A stretch of DNA of 64,000 nucleotides from Sphingomonas jejuensis (GTDB lineage Bacteria; Pseudomonadota; Alphaproteobacteria; Sphingomonadales; Sphingomonadaceae). Each line of letters begins with the position of its first letter. The stretch's first letter is position 1. The translations under genes and the position numbers were made by a program. The notes below the pieces were generated by a model. The model was given only the letters and a program-made list of their open reading frames with translations, had not been told where the DNA came from and made no database searches. Positions 10,631-21,697 of this stretch are shown one piece after another. Location: NCBI RefSeq assembly GCF_011927695.1, contig NZ_JAATJE010000001.1:434001-498000 (forward strand), written 5' to 3'.

Positions 10631-11077
10631 ATGCTCCGGACGATGCGGGAGGGGGGCACGGCGCTGCTGCGAAGCAGGATCGGTGATCTGTGCGTGCGCT
10701 ATGCGTCGGCCGGCGCATCGTCGGCCCTGGCCGAGGAGATCATGGCGATCGTCCTTGAGGAGCGGGGCGGGCGGCTTGTTCGCGGCCGGCTCGAACTCGA
10801 TGTCGTCGAGCGGGAAGCGCGGCTGCGCGGCGTCCGGCTTCAGCTTGCACCGCGTGAGTTCGCGCTGCTGCATGCCCTGGCCTGCGCCGGTGGGGCCGTG
10901 TCCCTCGCCACGCTGCGCGCGGTGGTGCTCGGCCGATCGTTCGACACCGGCACCAATGCGATTGCAGTTCACGTCTCGCGGCTCCGGGCGAAGCTCGGCC
11001 GGGACGCCGTGTTGACGACGGCGGAAGGCGGCTACAGGCTCAATGACGGCGCCATATCGGATGCGCGCGTTGATTGA
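10631..11077 (+). CDS. Stand-alone winged-helix (OmpR/PhoB-type DNA-binding domain) regulator, cassette gene 4
   Basis: The 148-residue protein has a short helical N-terminus (1-45) and then a Trans_reg_C-type winged helix: a beta lead-in (LVRGRLELDVVEREARLRG), APREFALLHALACAGGAVSLATLRAVVLG, and the recognition helix/wing NAIAVHVSRLRAKLGRDAVLTTAEGGYRL. There is no phosphoacceptor receiver domain, so it is not an ordinary response regulator; control may come through its N-terminus or a partner. It starts 16 nt after the cupin-like gene, closing the cassette, and probably regulates it. Confidence 0.8.
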   Translation: MLRTMREGGTALLRSRIGDLCVRYASAGASSALAEEIMAIVLEERGGRLVRGRLELDVVEREARLRGVRLQLAPREFALLHALACAGGAVSLATLRAVVLGRSFDTGTNAIAVHVSRLRAKLGRDAVLTTAEGGYRLNDGAISDARVD

Positions 11078-11082
11078 GAGCC

Positions 11083-11949
11083 ATGATGACCCCCGAAATG
11101 CTGCTGGATGCCAAGGCCGACCTTGGGGAGGGGCCCCGCTGGCTGGAGGATGAGGGCCGGCTCTACTGGGTCGACATCAATGCGCGCGAAATGCACCGGC
11201 TGGATCCGGGGAGCGGGCATGACGAGGTGCGGACCTTCGACGAGGCGGTCGGATGCTTCGGCTTCCGGCAAGGGGGCGGGCTGGTGCTGGCCACCGCGTC
11301 CGGCTTTGCGCTGGTGGACAGCTTCGAAGGAGCGGTCCGGCCCTTTGGCGCGCAGATGCTGGCCGACCGGCCGCATCACCGCTTCAACGACGGGCGGGTG
11401 GCACCGGACGGAAGCTTCTGGGCCGGCACCATGAACGCGGCGAAGGACGCGCCCGATGCCGGCCTTTACCGGCTCGATTCGGACGGCACGATCCTGAGCG
11501 TGCAGGGCGGCATGATGACCGCGAACGGCGCGGCGTTCAGCCTTGATGGGCATTTCCACCATGCCGACACGCCCAGCCACATGCTGCGGCGCTATGACTA
11601 TCGCGACGGGGCGCTGTCGGGCGAACGGACGCTGGTGCGGTTCCCGCACGGGCAGGGACGTCCGGACGGCGGATCGTTCGACGAGGAAGGCTTCTACTGG
11701 TCGGCGCTGTTCGACGGTGGCCGTGTCGTCCGCATCGCGCCGGATGGGGAGGTCGTGCAGTCTGTGCCGCTGCCGGTCAGCCGGCCGACGATGATCGTGT
11801 TCGGCGGCGACGACCGGCGAACCGCCTATGTCACCAGCGCACGCACCGGCCTGTCGGACGAAGAGCGCGCGTCCCAGCCGCTCGCCGGCGGGCTGTTCAC
11901 CTTCCGCGTCGACGTGCCCGGCGTGCCCGAGTGGAAGTTCGCCGGGTAA
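11083..11949 (+). CDS. SMP-30/gluconolactonase/LRE family protein
   Basis: The 288-residue six-bladed propeller enzyme has the SMP-30 metal ligands: E16 in DLGEGPRW, Asn in HHRFNDGRVAPDGSFWAGTM, Asn in MTANGAAFS, and Asp in RPDGGSFDEEGFYWSALF. Family members hydrolyse sugar lactones (gluconolactone, xylonolactone, arabinonolactone and others); the exact substrate cannot be read here. I placed the start at ATG 11083 (MMTPEMLLDAKADLGEGP) because homologues begin shortly before DLGEGP. It is only about 5 nt after the winged-helix gene, so read-through is possible. A FAH-family gene follows 58 nt later, suggesting a shared sugar-acid or aromatic catabolic role. Confidence 0.88.
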   Translation: MMTPEMLLDAKADLGEGPRWLEDEGRLYWVDINAREMHRLDPGSGHDEVRTFDEAVGCFGFRQGGGLVLATASGFALVDSFEGAVRPFGAQMLADRPHHRFNDGRVAPDGSFWAGTMNAAKDAPDAGLYRLDSDGTILSVQGGMMTANGAAFSLDGHFHHADTPSHMLRRYDYRDGALSGERTLVRFPHGQGRPDGGSFDEEGFYWSALFDGGRVVRIAPDGEVVQSVPLPVSRPTMIVFGGDDRRTAYVTSARTGLSDEERASQPLAGGLFTFRVDVPGVPEWKFAG

Positions 11950-12007
11950 GCGCCTAGGCTGCCCGCAATGCCGCAACCATGGCGGCGATATTGATCGGGA
12001 GAGCGGC

Positions 12008-13015
12008 GTGAAACTGGCAAGCCTCAAGGATGGCCGCGACGGACGTCTGGTGGTGGTCTCAAACGACCTCGCCTGGTGCGCGGAGGCACGGCACATCGTT
12101 CCAACCCTGCAGGCGGCGCTGGATGACTGGTCGGTGGTGGAGCCGTCGCTCCGCAACCTCGCGACCGACCTGGAGCATGGCGCCATCCCGCGGAACCGCT
12201 TTCACGAGCGCGAAGCGGCCGCACCATTGCCGCGCGCCTATCAGTGGGCCGACGGATCGGCCTATGTGAACCATGTCGCCCTGGTTCGTCAGGCCAGGGG
12301 TGCTGAGCTGCCGGACAGCTTCTGGACCGATCCCTTGATGTACCAGGGTGGTTCGGACGGCTTCCTCGGGCCCCGCGATCCCATCCCGCTCGCGGACGAA
12401 AGCTGGGGCTGCGACCTGGAGGCGGAGGTCGTCGTCGTGACGGGCGACGTGCCGCAGGGCGCCAGCCGAGAGGAGGCCCTTGCCGCGGTGCGCCTCGTCG
12501 GCCTCACCAACGACGTGTCGCTGCGCAACCTCATCCCCGCCGAGCTGGCGAAGGGCTTCGGCTTCTTCCAGTCGAAGCCGGCAAGCGCCTTTTCCCCCGT
12601 GTTCGCGACGCCGGACGCGCTCGGCTCCTGGTGGCGGGACGGAAAGCTTCACCGCCGCTTGATGGTCGACCTCAATGGCCGCCCGTTCGGCCGCGCCGAT
12701 GCGGGCGAGGACATGACCTTCGATTTCGGAACGCTGATCGCGCATGCCGCGCGCACCCGGTCGCTGGGGGCGGGCACGATCATCGGATCGGGAACCGTGT
12801 CGAACCGCGATGCCCATGGCGGCCCGGGCAAGCCGATCCCCGATGGCGGCGTCGGCTACAGCTGCCTGGCCGAGCTGCGCACGATCGAGACGATCACGGG
12901 CGGCCAGGCGGTCACCCCGTTCCTGAAGCGCGGCGACACCGTGCGGATCTGGGCGGAGGACGATCGCCACCACCCGATCTTCGGCACCATCGAACAGGTC
13001 GTCGAGGCGCGCTGA
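12008..13015 (+). CDS. Fumarylacetoacetate hydrolase (FAH) family protein
   Basis: This 335-residue enzyme starts at GTG 12008 (MKLASLKDGRDGRLVVVSND). It has the longer two-part FAH layout: an N-terminal domain (1-90) and the catalytic FAH fold with metal-binding acidic residues around WGCDLEAEVVVVTGDVP, then GLTNDVSLRNLIPAELAKGFGFFQSKP and the closing GGVGYSCLAELRTIETITGG. Members cleave C-C bonds in acylpyruvates or process 2-keto-3-deoxy sugar acids. With the SMP-30 lactonase upstream, either fits. No hppD or hmgA neighbours are present, so a tyrosine-pathway role is not supported by context. Confidence 0.87.
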   Translation: MKLASLKDGRDGRLVVVSNDLAWCAEARHIVPTLQAALDDWSVVEPSLRNLATDLEHGAIPRNRFHEREAAAPLPRAYQWADGSAYVNHVALVRQARGAELPDSFWTDPLMYQGGSDGFLGPRDPIPLADESWGCDLEAEVVVVTGDVPQGASREEALAAVRLVGLTNDVSLRNLIPAELAKGFGFFQSKPASAFSPVFATPDALGSWWRDGKLHRRLMVDLNGRPFGRADAGEDMTFDFGTLIAHAARTRSLGAGTIIGSGTVSNRDAHGGPGKPIPDGGVGYSCLAELRTIETITGGQAVTPFLKRGDTVRIWAEDDRHHPIFGTIEQVVEAR

Positions 13016-13027
13016 TCGCCGGTGCGG

Positions 13028-13053
13028 GCGGGCAGGCGTCGATGCCTGCCCGC
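13028..13053. terminator. Hairpin between convergent FAH and GH130 genes, likely bidirectional terminator
   Basis: GCGGGCAGGC (13028-13037), a 6-nt loop, and GCCTGCCCGC (13044-13053) form a perfect 10-bp stem in the 45-nt gap between two convergent genes. There is no long T-run, which is common for GC-rich alphaproteobacteria. It is placed to stop transcripts from both sides. Confidence 0.6.
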
Positions 13054-13060
13054 GTGCGGC

Positions 13061-14344
13061 CTACATGTTGGCGACCAGGCTTTCGATGCTGATCGAGGCG
13101 AACGCCACGCTGGAATCTGCGACGCCATAGGGGATGAAGATGTCACCCCCGACCTTCAGCCCGCCGCAGGTGTAGACCACGTTGGGGACATAGCCTTCCC
13201 GGTCCTCGTCGGCGGCGGAGATGAGCGGCTGGCGCGACCGGCCGAGCACCTTGGACGGGTCCTTCTTGTCCAGGAGCGCAGCGCCAATCGAATATTTGCG
13301 CATCGCGCCGACGCCGTGGGTCAGCAGCAGCCAGCCTTCGTCCAGTTCGATGGGCGGGCCGCAATTGCCGATCTGGATGAGCTCCCAGGGGAAGCGCGGC
13401 TCCAGGATCATGCGGCCGCCTTCCCACCGGTCGAGCCGGTCGGATTCGATCAGGTACAGGTTCTGGCCGTCCTGCCGCCCGATCATCTTGTAGCCGCCGT
13501 CGAGCGCGCGCGGGAACAGCGCCAACCCCTTGTTGCGGGCGGCATCGCCCTCGATCGGTTCGAGCGTGAACGAGCGGAAGTCCGTTGTCCGCATCAGCTC
13601 CGACCGGATCGAATGGCCGGAATAGGCAGTGTAGGTGCCCAGCCATTCGGTGCGGCCGTCGTCATGCGTGAACTCGACGAGGCGCAGGTCCTCCAGACCG
13701 TTGCGCTGCGCCTCCGTGATCGGGAAGATCACGGTGCCGGACAGCGTGCTGTCTTCGTGCCGGTGCACGGTAACCGCCCCGTCCAGCCGGTTCGCGCCGA
13801 CCTCAACCGAATTGGCCGCTGTCGCGAACGGCGGCTCCGGCATCAGCTCAAGCTCGCGATCGGCCGTGATGATGCCTTCGCGAAACGCGATGGAGGAGAT
13901 GTGCCCTTCGCCGACCGCGCGCAGCGACATCAGGAAGCGGACGGCGCCGGGCTGCAGGCCCGACTGATCGGGATGGCGCACGACGCTGGGGTTCATCAGT
14001 GCGGCGGCGGCATAGCTGTACTCGTGGCAGAAATAAGCGCCGATCAGCTGCCGCATCTCGGGCCGAAGCGAGCTGCCGTCGAACCCGACCTGCTGCTCGA
14101 TCTCCTGGTAACGCTGCGCAAAGACGCGCTCGGTCTGCCAGTGGCGCTGCTCGAAATCGCGGCGCACCAGGGCGAGCTCGGATCGCACCGTGCGCATGTC
14201 GAGGCGCATCACCTCGCGCGCCAGCTTCTCCGTCCGGTCGGGCTCGCCGTCAGTCGGCTCCTTCCACGGCAGGTGAAAGGGCCGGACCACGACCCGGGAC
14301 GGGTCGGCCCGCAGCTTCAGCGGATGATGGAAAAGGTCGAGCAT
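13061..14344 (-). CDS. Glycoside hydrolase family 130 protein (mannoside phosphorylase/hydrolase-like)
   Basis: The 427-residue protein has the five-bladed-propeller features of GH130: RPFHLPWKE near the start, ALMNPSVVRHPDQSGLQPGAVRFLMSLRAVGEGHISSI, then WLGTYTAYSG and the C-terminal YVPNVVYTCGGLKVGGDIFIPYGVADSSVAFA. GH130 enzymes phosphorolyse or hydrolyse beta-mannosidic bonds, including beta-1,2-mannobiose. The gene follows the glycosyltransferase gene by 18 nt on the same strand, a pairing that points to making or turning over a mannose-containing saccharide. No signal peptide is visible, so it likely acts in the cytoplasm. Confidence 0.9.
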   Translation of the reverse strand: MLDLFHHPLKLRADPSRVVVRPFHLPWKEPTDGEPDRTEKLAREVMRLDMRTVRSELALVRRDFEQRHWQTERVFAQRYQEIEQQVGFDGSSLRPEMRQLIGAYFCHEYSYAAAALMNPSVVRHPDQSGLQPGAVRFLMSLRAVGEGHISSIAFREGIITADRELELMPEPPFATAANSVEVGANRLDGAVTVHRHEDSTLSGTVIFPITEAQRNGLEDLRLVEFTHDDGRTEWLGTYTAYSGHSIRSELMRTTDFRSFTLEPIEGDAARNKGLALFPRALDGGYKMIGRQDGQNLYLIESDRLDRWEGGRMILEPRFPWELIQIGNCGPPIELDEGWLLLTHGVGAMRKYSIGAALLDKKDPSKVLGRSRQPLISAADEDREGYVPNVVYTCGGLKVGGDIFIPYGVADSSVAFASISIESLVANM

Positions 14345-14362
14345 TGATCCTCGCGACCGTTG

Positions 14363-16675
14363 TCAACGACGCGCGATCACCCCCTGCTGGCCGGTGCCGC
14401 GCCCCACGAGGCTCTTAATGGCCGCCGTCGCAAGATGGAAGGCGAGCACGGACTCGGCGCCGCGATTCTGGTTCACCCCGTTCGGCATCAGGCCGTCGAA
14501 GCACTCGCCATCGGCCGGATCGCCGAGCGGCATGTGCAGGTCGTTCTCGCCCTGGAACCAGCGATAGGCGCGCACTGCTTCATCCCGCCAGACGAGGTCG
14601 CCGGTCGCGTCGAGTGCCGCGGCACAGGCCTCGATCGTCGCCCAGGCCTCCAGCGGCTGCTGGTCGAAGGGCAGGGGCGGCGCGAGCTCACGCCCGAAGC
14701 TTTCCGATCCCACGGGGCGGAAGTGCCCGGCCTTCGCGGTCTGCTGCGCGACGATCCACTCCAGCGTCTCGATGCCGCGCTCCACATAGTCCTGCCGGCC
14801 GAGCTGGAGCCCGGCCCTGAGCAGCGCTTCGGGAAGGCGGCAATTGTCGTAGGCGAGGACGATCTCGAACCAGGCCCAGTCCGGCCGGCACACCGCATCG
14901 ACCAGCGCCATCAGCGCGTTGCCGGACCGTTCCAGCATGCGGCGCGACGGATCGTGCGACGGATCGGCGTCCAGCCGCGCAACGGCGGCGAGCATCACGA
15001 ACGCATGGGCGCGCGGCGACCCGACCGACAGTGCGAAATCGATGCACTGGTCGTAGAAGGCGAGCGCCCAGCGCCGGTCGGCCAGGTGCCGCGCATCGCG
15101 CGCGGTGATGCCGAGCGACCAGAAGGCGCGGGCGGAGCTGTCCTCCGACCCTTCCTCCTCCAGCCAGCGGCGATCGAAGCTCATGAAGTTGCGGAAGCAG
15201 TTACGATCCTGGTTCCAGGCATATTGCACGAAGGACGCGTAGATCGGTGTCCAGCGGTCGTAGCACGAGGCCGGAACGTCCAGCTGGTGCATCAGAATGA
15301 GCGCGCGGGCATTGTCGTCGACGCAGTAGCCGTGGCGCCGGTCCGGCACCGCGAAGATGCTGTGCTGTAGGATGCCCGTGGAATCGCTCAACCGCTCCAC
15401 CGCGTCGAACGCCACCGTCTCCGGAATGGAGGGCAGGGCCCGGTTCGCCTTCAACGGGGTTGGAAGCGTTGCGATCGCGTCCTCGAAAGATGTCATCGCG
15501 GCCTCCGCCAGTCGCGGCCAGATCATTGTCCGGCCAAGTGCATAGTTGCGCAGCCGCACGTTCTCGCGAACGGTCGGATGCTCCAGAAGGTCGATGATCT
15601 CGCGCGCAAAGCCGGCGCTGTCGCCGAACCCGACGAGCCGGCCGTGCCCGTCCGCCAGGATCTCCGCGGCATGGACATAGGGCGTCGATACCACCGGCTT
15701 TCCCAGCCCCACGGCGTAGGACAAGGTGCCGGACGTCATCTGCGCGGGGTTGAGATAGGGCGTGACATAGACGTCGGCCGCCGTCAGCCAGTCGAGCAGC
15801 TCGTCCGTCTCGACGAAGTCGTTCACCCAGCTGATATGCTCGGACACGCCGAGGTCGCGGGCCTGCGCCATCAGCTTCTCGCGATAGGCCTCGCCCTCGC
15901 GCGCGAGCAGGTTTGGGTGGGTCGCGCCCAGGACGATATATTGCACGTCCGGCCGCGTGGCGACGATCGCCGGCATCGCCGCAATCATCGTCTCGATGCC
16001 CTTGCCCGGCGACAGGAGGCCGAAGGTCAGCACGACCTCGCGGCCTTCGAGGCCGAAGCGCGCCTTGTACCCATCGGTGTCGACCAGCGGGCGATCATGC
16101 ACGCCGTGCGGAATGACCACGACCTGGTCCGCGCGCGCGCCGTAGATCTCCATCAGCTGGACCTTGCCCTGGTCCGCCATGACGATCAGCTTCGCCGCGC
16201 GGGCGACGAGCGCCTCCATCACGCGCCGCTGCGACGCGTTGGGCTTTTCGAGCACGGTGTGGAGCGTCACCGCCACCGGCAGCGTCACCCGGTCGGTCAG
16301 CTTCAGGATATGCTCGCCGGCATCGCCGCCGAAGATGCCGTATTCGTGCTGGATCCAGACGAGGTCGGCGCCGCTTTCCTCGATCCGCCGGGCGGCATCG
16401 AGGTAGGAAAAGCCATCCTGTTCCTCGATCGTGCCCACGACGGCCGCGGGATAGTCATAGTCCTGGACGCCGTCGTTCATCGCGTAGACGTCCACCGCCA
16501 CCTCGGGGAAACGGTCCACAAAGGCGTTGTAGATGTCGCTGGTGAAGGTGGCGATGCCGCACAACCGCGGAAGGAAATTGCCGATGAGCGCGATGCGTCC
16601 GACGCCCGGCCGGGACCGGGCTGCTGTCGCCTGCGCAAAGGCAGCGGAAAGGGTGGCGTGTTGTGCGATGTTCAT
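14363..16675 (-). CDS. GT4 glycosyltransferase fused to a C-terminal toroid (glycosidase-like) domain
   Basis: The 770-residue protein starts at ATG 16675 (MNIAQHATLSAAF). Residues 25-395 are a GT-B glycosyltransferase of family 4: RIALIGNFLPRLCGIATFTSDIY, DLVWIQHEYGIFGGDAGEHI, VVIPHGVHDRP, LLSPGKGIETMI and SGTLSYAVGLGKPVVSTPYVHAAEIL. Residues 420-770 are a helical, (alpha/alpha)6-like part with HGYCVDDNARALIL, RAFWSLGITARDARH and WFEIVLAYDNCRLPEALL. This two-part architecture next to GH130 suggests synthesis or remodelling of a mannose-rich glycoconjugate. The longer open frame upstream of 16675 has no homologous character. Confidence 0.88.
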   Translation of the reverse strand: MNIAQHATLSAAFAQATAARSRPGVGRIALIGNFLPRLCGIATFTSDIYNAFVDRFPEVAVDVYAMNDGVQDYDYPAAVVGTIEEQDGFSYLDAARRIEESGADLVWIQHEYGIFGGDAGEHILKLTDRVTLPVAVTLHTVLEKPNASQRRVMEALVARAAKLIVMADQGKVQLMEIYGARADQVVVIPHGVHDRPLVDTDGYKARFGLEGREVVLTFGLLSPGKGIETMIAAMPAIVATRPDVQYIVLGATHPNLLAREGEAYREKLMAQARDLGVSEHISWVNDFVETDELLDWLTAADVYVTPYLNPAQMTSGTLSYAVGLGKPVVSTPYVHAAEILADGHGRLVGFGDSAGFAREIIDLLEHPTVRENVRLRNYALGRTMIWPRLAEAAMTSFEDAIATLPTPLKANRALPSIPETVAFDAVERLSDSTGILQHSIFAVPDRRHGYCVDDNARALILMHQLDVPASCYDRWTPIYASFVQYAWNQDRNCFRNFMSFDRRWLEEEGSEDSSARAFWSLGITARDARHLADRRWALAFYDQCIDFALSVGSPRAHAFVMLAAVARLDADPSHDPSRRMLERSGNALMALVDAVCRPDWAWFEIVLAYDNCRLPEALLRAGLQLGRQDYVERGIETLEWIVAQQTAKAGHFRPVGSESFGRELAPPLPFDQQPLEAWATIEACAAALDATGDLVWRDEAVRAYRWFQGENDLHMPLGDPADGECFDGLMPNGVNQNRGAESVLAFHLATAAIKSLVGRGTGQQGVIARR

Positions 16676-16713
16676 AATAGGTCCGGTTCCAAACGCGCTC
16701 ACGCTCGCTTGGT

Positions 16714-16773
16714 TGCACGATAGTGCAGCGCAGCATGATTGCATAGCAATGTAACATAGAGCAATTTCGTTGC
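16714..16773. promoter_or_regulatory. Three consecutive inverted repeats in the GT4 / M3 peptidase divergent region
   Basis: Within 60 nt are TGCAC-GATA-GTGCA (16714-16727), ATTGC-ATA-GCAAT (16738-16750) and GCAA-TTTCG-TTGC (16761-16773). All carry TGC/GCA half-sites and lie 39-98 nt upstream of the GT4 start, in a locally AT-richer stretch. This is the look of a multi-site operator/promoter for the GT4-GH130 operon, possibly shared with the divergent peptidase gene. The regulator is unknown. Confidence 0.4.
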
Positions 16774-16917
16774 CGGAACCTTGTTGCTCCGCGCTGCCGC
16801 TGCCGCGGTGCAGCATCGCTCGCGCTTCGCGTTCCGTTCGGTTAGGGTTCAGCGCCGCCTTGGCAGAAGGCGTTGATCCTCCCTGCTTTTCACTTTTTCC
16901 TTGAGGAGCTTTCGTAC

Positions 16918-19092
16918 GTGCGAATCGCAATTCTTGCTGCCGGCACCTCTCTTTTCGCGAGTTTGACCATGGCTTCTGCTCAGACGACCGCATCGGCAAC
17001 GCCGGCGCCCGCGCGGACGCAGCCGGCCGCCGCCGCCGCCGCGCCCGCCACCGGCGACAATCCGATCGGCCCCATGTGGACCGGCCCGTTCGAGGGCGTC
17101 CCGCCATGGGACAAGATGCGCCCGGCGCAGTTCCCGGCGGCCTTCCAGGCGGCGATCGACGAGCTTCGCACCGAGATGGCGGCGATCCGCGACAACCGCG
17201 CGCCCGCGACCTTCGCCAACGTCAACGAGGCGATGCAGCTGGCCGGCGGCCGCGCCGACCGCGTGTTCGCCATGTGGGGCGTGCAGACCAGCAACCTGTC
17301 CAACCCCGAGGTGCAGGCGATCGAGCGCGAGTGGAGCCCGCGTCTGGCCGCGGCGTTCGACGAGATCACGCTGGATCCCGCGCTCTTTGCCCGCGTGAAG
17401 GCGGTCTATGACGGGCGCCAGTCGGCCGGCCTCAACCCGCAGCAGCTCCGCATCGTGGAGCGCGACTATCGCCGCATGGTGCGGGAGGGCGCCGCGCTCC
17501 AGGGCGAGCAGAAGGCGCGGCTGACCGCCATCAACCAGGAGCTGGCCACGCTGTTCGCCGATTTCTCGGCCAAGGTGCTTGCCGACGAAGAAAAGGCGAT
17601 CGTCGTCGAGGACGAGGCGCAGCTGGCCGGCATCCCCGACAGCCTGAAGGCGTCCTATGCCGCCGCCGCTGCCGAGATGGGGCAGGGGGGCAAGTGGGCG
17701 ATCAAGAACACGCGCTCGTCCGTTGATCCACTGCTGACCTTCGCCACCGATCGCGCGCTTCGGCAGCGTGTCTGGACGGCCTTCGTCAACCGCGGCGACA
17801 ATGGCGATGCCAACGACACCAACCAGGTCATCGCGAATATCCTGCGGCTGCGCGCCGAGCGCGCCCGGCTGCTCGGCTTCGCGACGCACGCCAACTACCG
17901 CATGGACGACACCATGGCGCAGGATCCGGCGCGGGCCGAGGCGCTGATGATGCGCGTGTGGCCGGCGGCGGTGGCGCGCGTGCGCGAAGAGGTGGCCGCG
18001 CAGCAGGAGATCGCCCGCGCCGATGGCCAGGCCATCACGATCGAGCCGTGGGACTACCGCTTCTATCAGGAGAAGGTCCGGAAGGCCCGCTTCGACCTCG
18101 ATCAGCAGCAGCTGAAGCCCTATTTCGAGCTCAACAACATGGTCAACGCCCTGTTCTGGGCGGCCGGCCAGCTCTACGATCTGGAGTTCACCGAGAACAC
18201 GGGCGCGGTACCGGTCTTCCATCCGGACGTGCGCACCTTTGCCGTCACCAACAAGCGCACGGGCGAGAATGTCGGGTTGTTCTACCTCGACAACTTCGCG
18301 CGCAACGGCAAGCGGTCGGGCGCGTGGATGACCACCTATCGCAGCCAGCAGGGACTTGGCGGCGAGCGCAACGTGCTATCGTCAAACAACAACAACTTCA
18401 CCAAGGGCGCCGGGGGCCAGCCGACGCTCATCTCGCTGGATGATGCCGAGACGCTGTTCCACGAATTCGGCCACAACATCCATTACCTGCTGCAGGACGT
18501 CTATTATCCGGCACTGGGCGGCGTCCCGCGCGACTTCGTGGAGTTCCCCAGTCAGGTCAACGAGAACTGGCTGATGACGCCGGAGATCCTCGACCGGTTC
18601 GCCCGTCACTACCAGACGAACGAGCCGCTTCCGGCCGAACTCAGGCAGCGCATCCTCGATTCGCAGACCTTCAACCAGGGTTTCGCGACGGTGGAATATC
18701 TGTCGTCGGCGATCGTCGACATGCGGCTGCACAACCGGGCCGAGCCGGTGACGGACGTGGACGCGTTCGAGCGGGAGACGCTGGCCGAACTGGGCATGCC
18801 GCGGGAGATCGTGATGCGGCACCGCCTGCCGCAGTTCAATCACCTGTTCTCGTCCGACAGCTACTCGGCCGGCTATTACAGCTATCTCTGGTCGGAAACG
18901 ATGGACGCGGACACCTGGGCGGCGTTCGAGGAAGCGGGCGGGCCGTGGGACCGCACGGTCGCCGACCGGTTCCGCACCATCCTGCTGTCGACGGGCAACG
19001 AGACCGACCGGGCGGAGGCCTATCGCCAGTTCCGCGGTCGCGACCCGGACGTGTCGGCGCTCCTGAAGAAGCGCGGCTTCCCGACCAACTGA
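16918..19092 (+). CDS. M3 family peptidyl-dipeptidase (Dcp-like), secreted
   Basis: The 724-residue zinc metallopeptidase starts at GTG 16918, with GAGGAG 10 nt upstream, giving a classic signal peptide (MRIAILAAGTSLFASLTMASAQ). A low-complexity Thr/Ala/Pro segment follows. The HExxH motif is H515EFGH519 (ETLFHEFGHNIHYLLQ), with the third ligand in DFVEFPSQVNENW (E542). The C-terminal YSAGYYSYLWSETMDADTW and DVSALLKKRGFPTN are typical of Dcp. It removes C-terminal dipeptides, probably in the periplasm. It is divergent from the GT4-GH130 pair. Confidence 0.93.
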   Translation: MRIAILAAGTSLFASLTMASAQTTASATPAPARTQPAAAAAAPATGDNPIGPMWTGPFEGVPPWDKMRPAQFPAAFQAAIDELRTEMAAIRDNRAPATFANVNEAMQLAGGRADRVFAMWGVQTSNLSNPEVQAIEREWSPRLAAAFDEITLDPALFARVKAVYDGRQSAGLNPQQLRIVERDYRRMVREGAALQGEQKARLTAINQELATLFADFSAKVLADEEKAIVVEDEAQLAGIPDSLKASYAAAAAEMGQGGKWAIKNTRSSVDPLLTFATDRALRQRVWTAFVNRGDNGDANDTNQVIANILRLRAERARLLGFATHANYRMDDTMAQDPARAEALMMRVWPAAVARVREEVAAQQEIARADGQAITIEPWDYRFYQEKVRKARFDLDQQQLKPYFELNNMVNALFWAAGQLYDLEFTENTGAVPVFHPDVRTFAVTNKRTGENVGLFYLDNFARNGKRSGAWMTTYRSQQGLGGERNVLSSNNNNFTKGAGGQPTLISLDDAETLFHEFGHNIHYLLQDVYYPALGGVPRDFVEFPSQVNENWLMTPEILDRFARHYQTNEPLPAELRQRILDSQTFNQGFATVEYLSSAIVDMRLHNRAEPVTDVDAFERETLAELGMPREIVMRHRLPQFNHLFSSDSYSAGYYSYLWSETMDADTWAAFEEAGGPWDRTVADRFRTILLSTGNETDRAEAYRQFRGRDPDVSALLKKRGFPTN

Positions 19093-19114
19093 CGGCGAGT
19101 CGCCCTTTCCTCGC

Positions 19115-19141
19115 CCCCGCCCGGCCCGCAGCCGGGCGGGG
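19115..19141 (+). terminator. GC-rich hairpin after the M3 peptidase gene
   Basis: CCCCGCCCGGC (19115-19125), loop CCGCA, and GCCGGGCGGGG (19131-19141) make a perfect 11-bp stem 22 nt past the stop codon. It is followed by more G-rich sequence and an A-run rather than T, so it is a probable transcript end or 3' stabiliser rather than a textbook intrinsic terminator. Confidence 0.5.
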
Positions 19142-19323
19142 CGGGGCGGGGGTTCCGCCAAAAAATCTGAAGGCCTGTTTGTAAGCTCCTGTCGCGCGCG
19201 CCCGGATTGCCGCGCCCGCGCGTCCGCAAGGACGGCTCCGGAGCGCATCTTGTTGCGTGACGGCCGTTGGGCGGCGTTGCGCTTCGATCCACCCATCTCG
19301 CCAATCCGCTTGCAACATCCTAA

Positions 19324-21692
<2,369 letters not shown>

Positions 21693-21697
21693 TCGCT

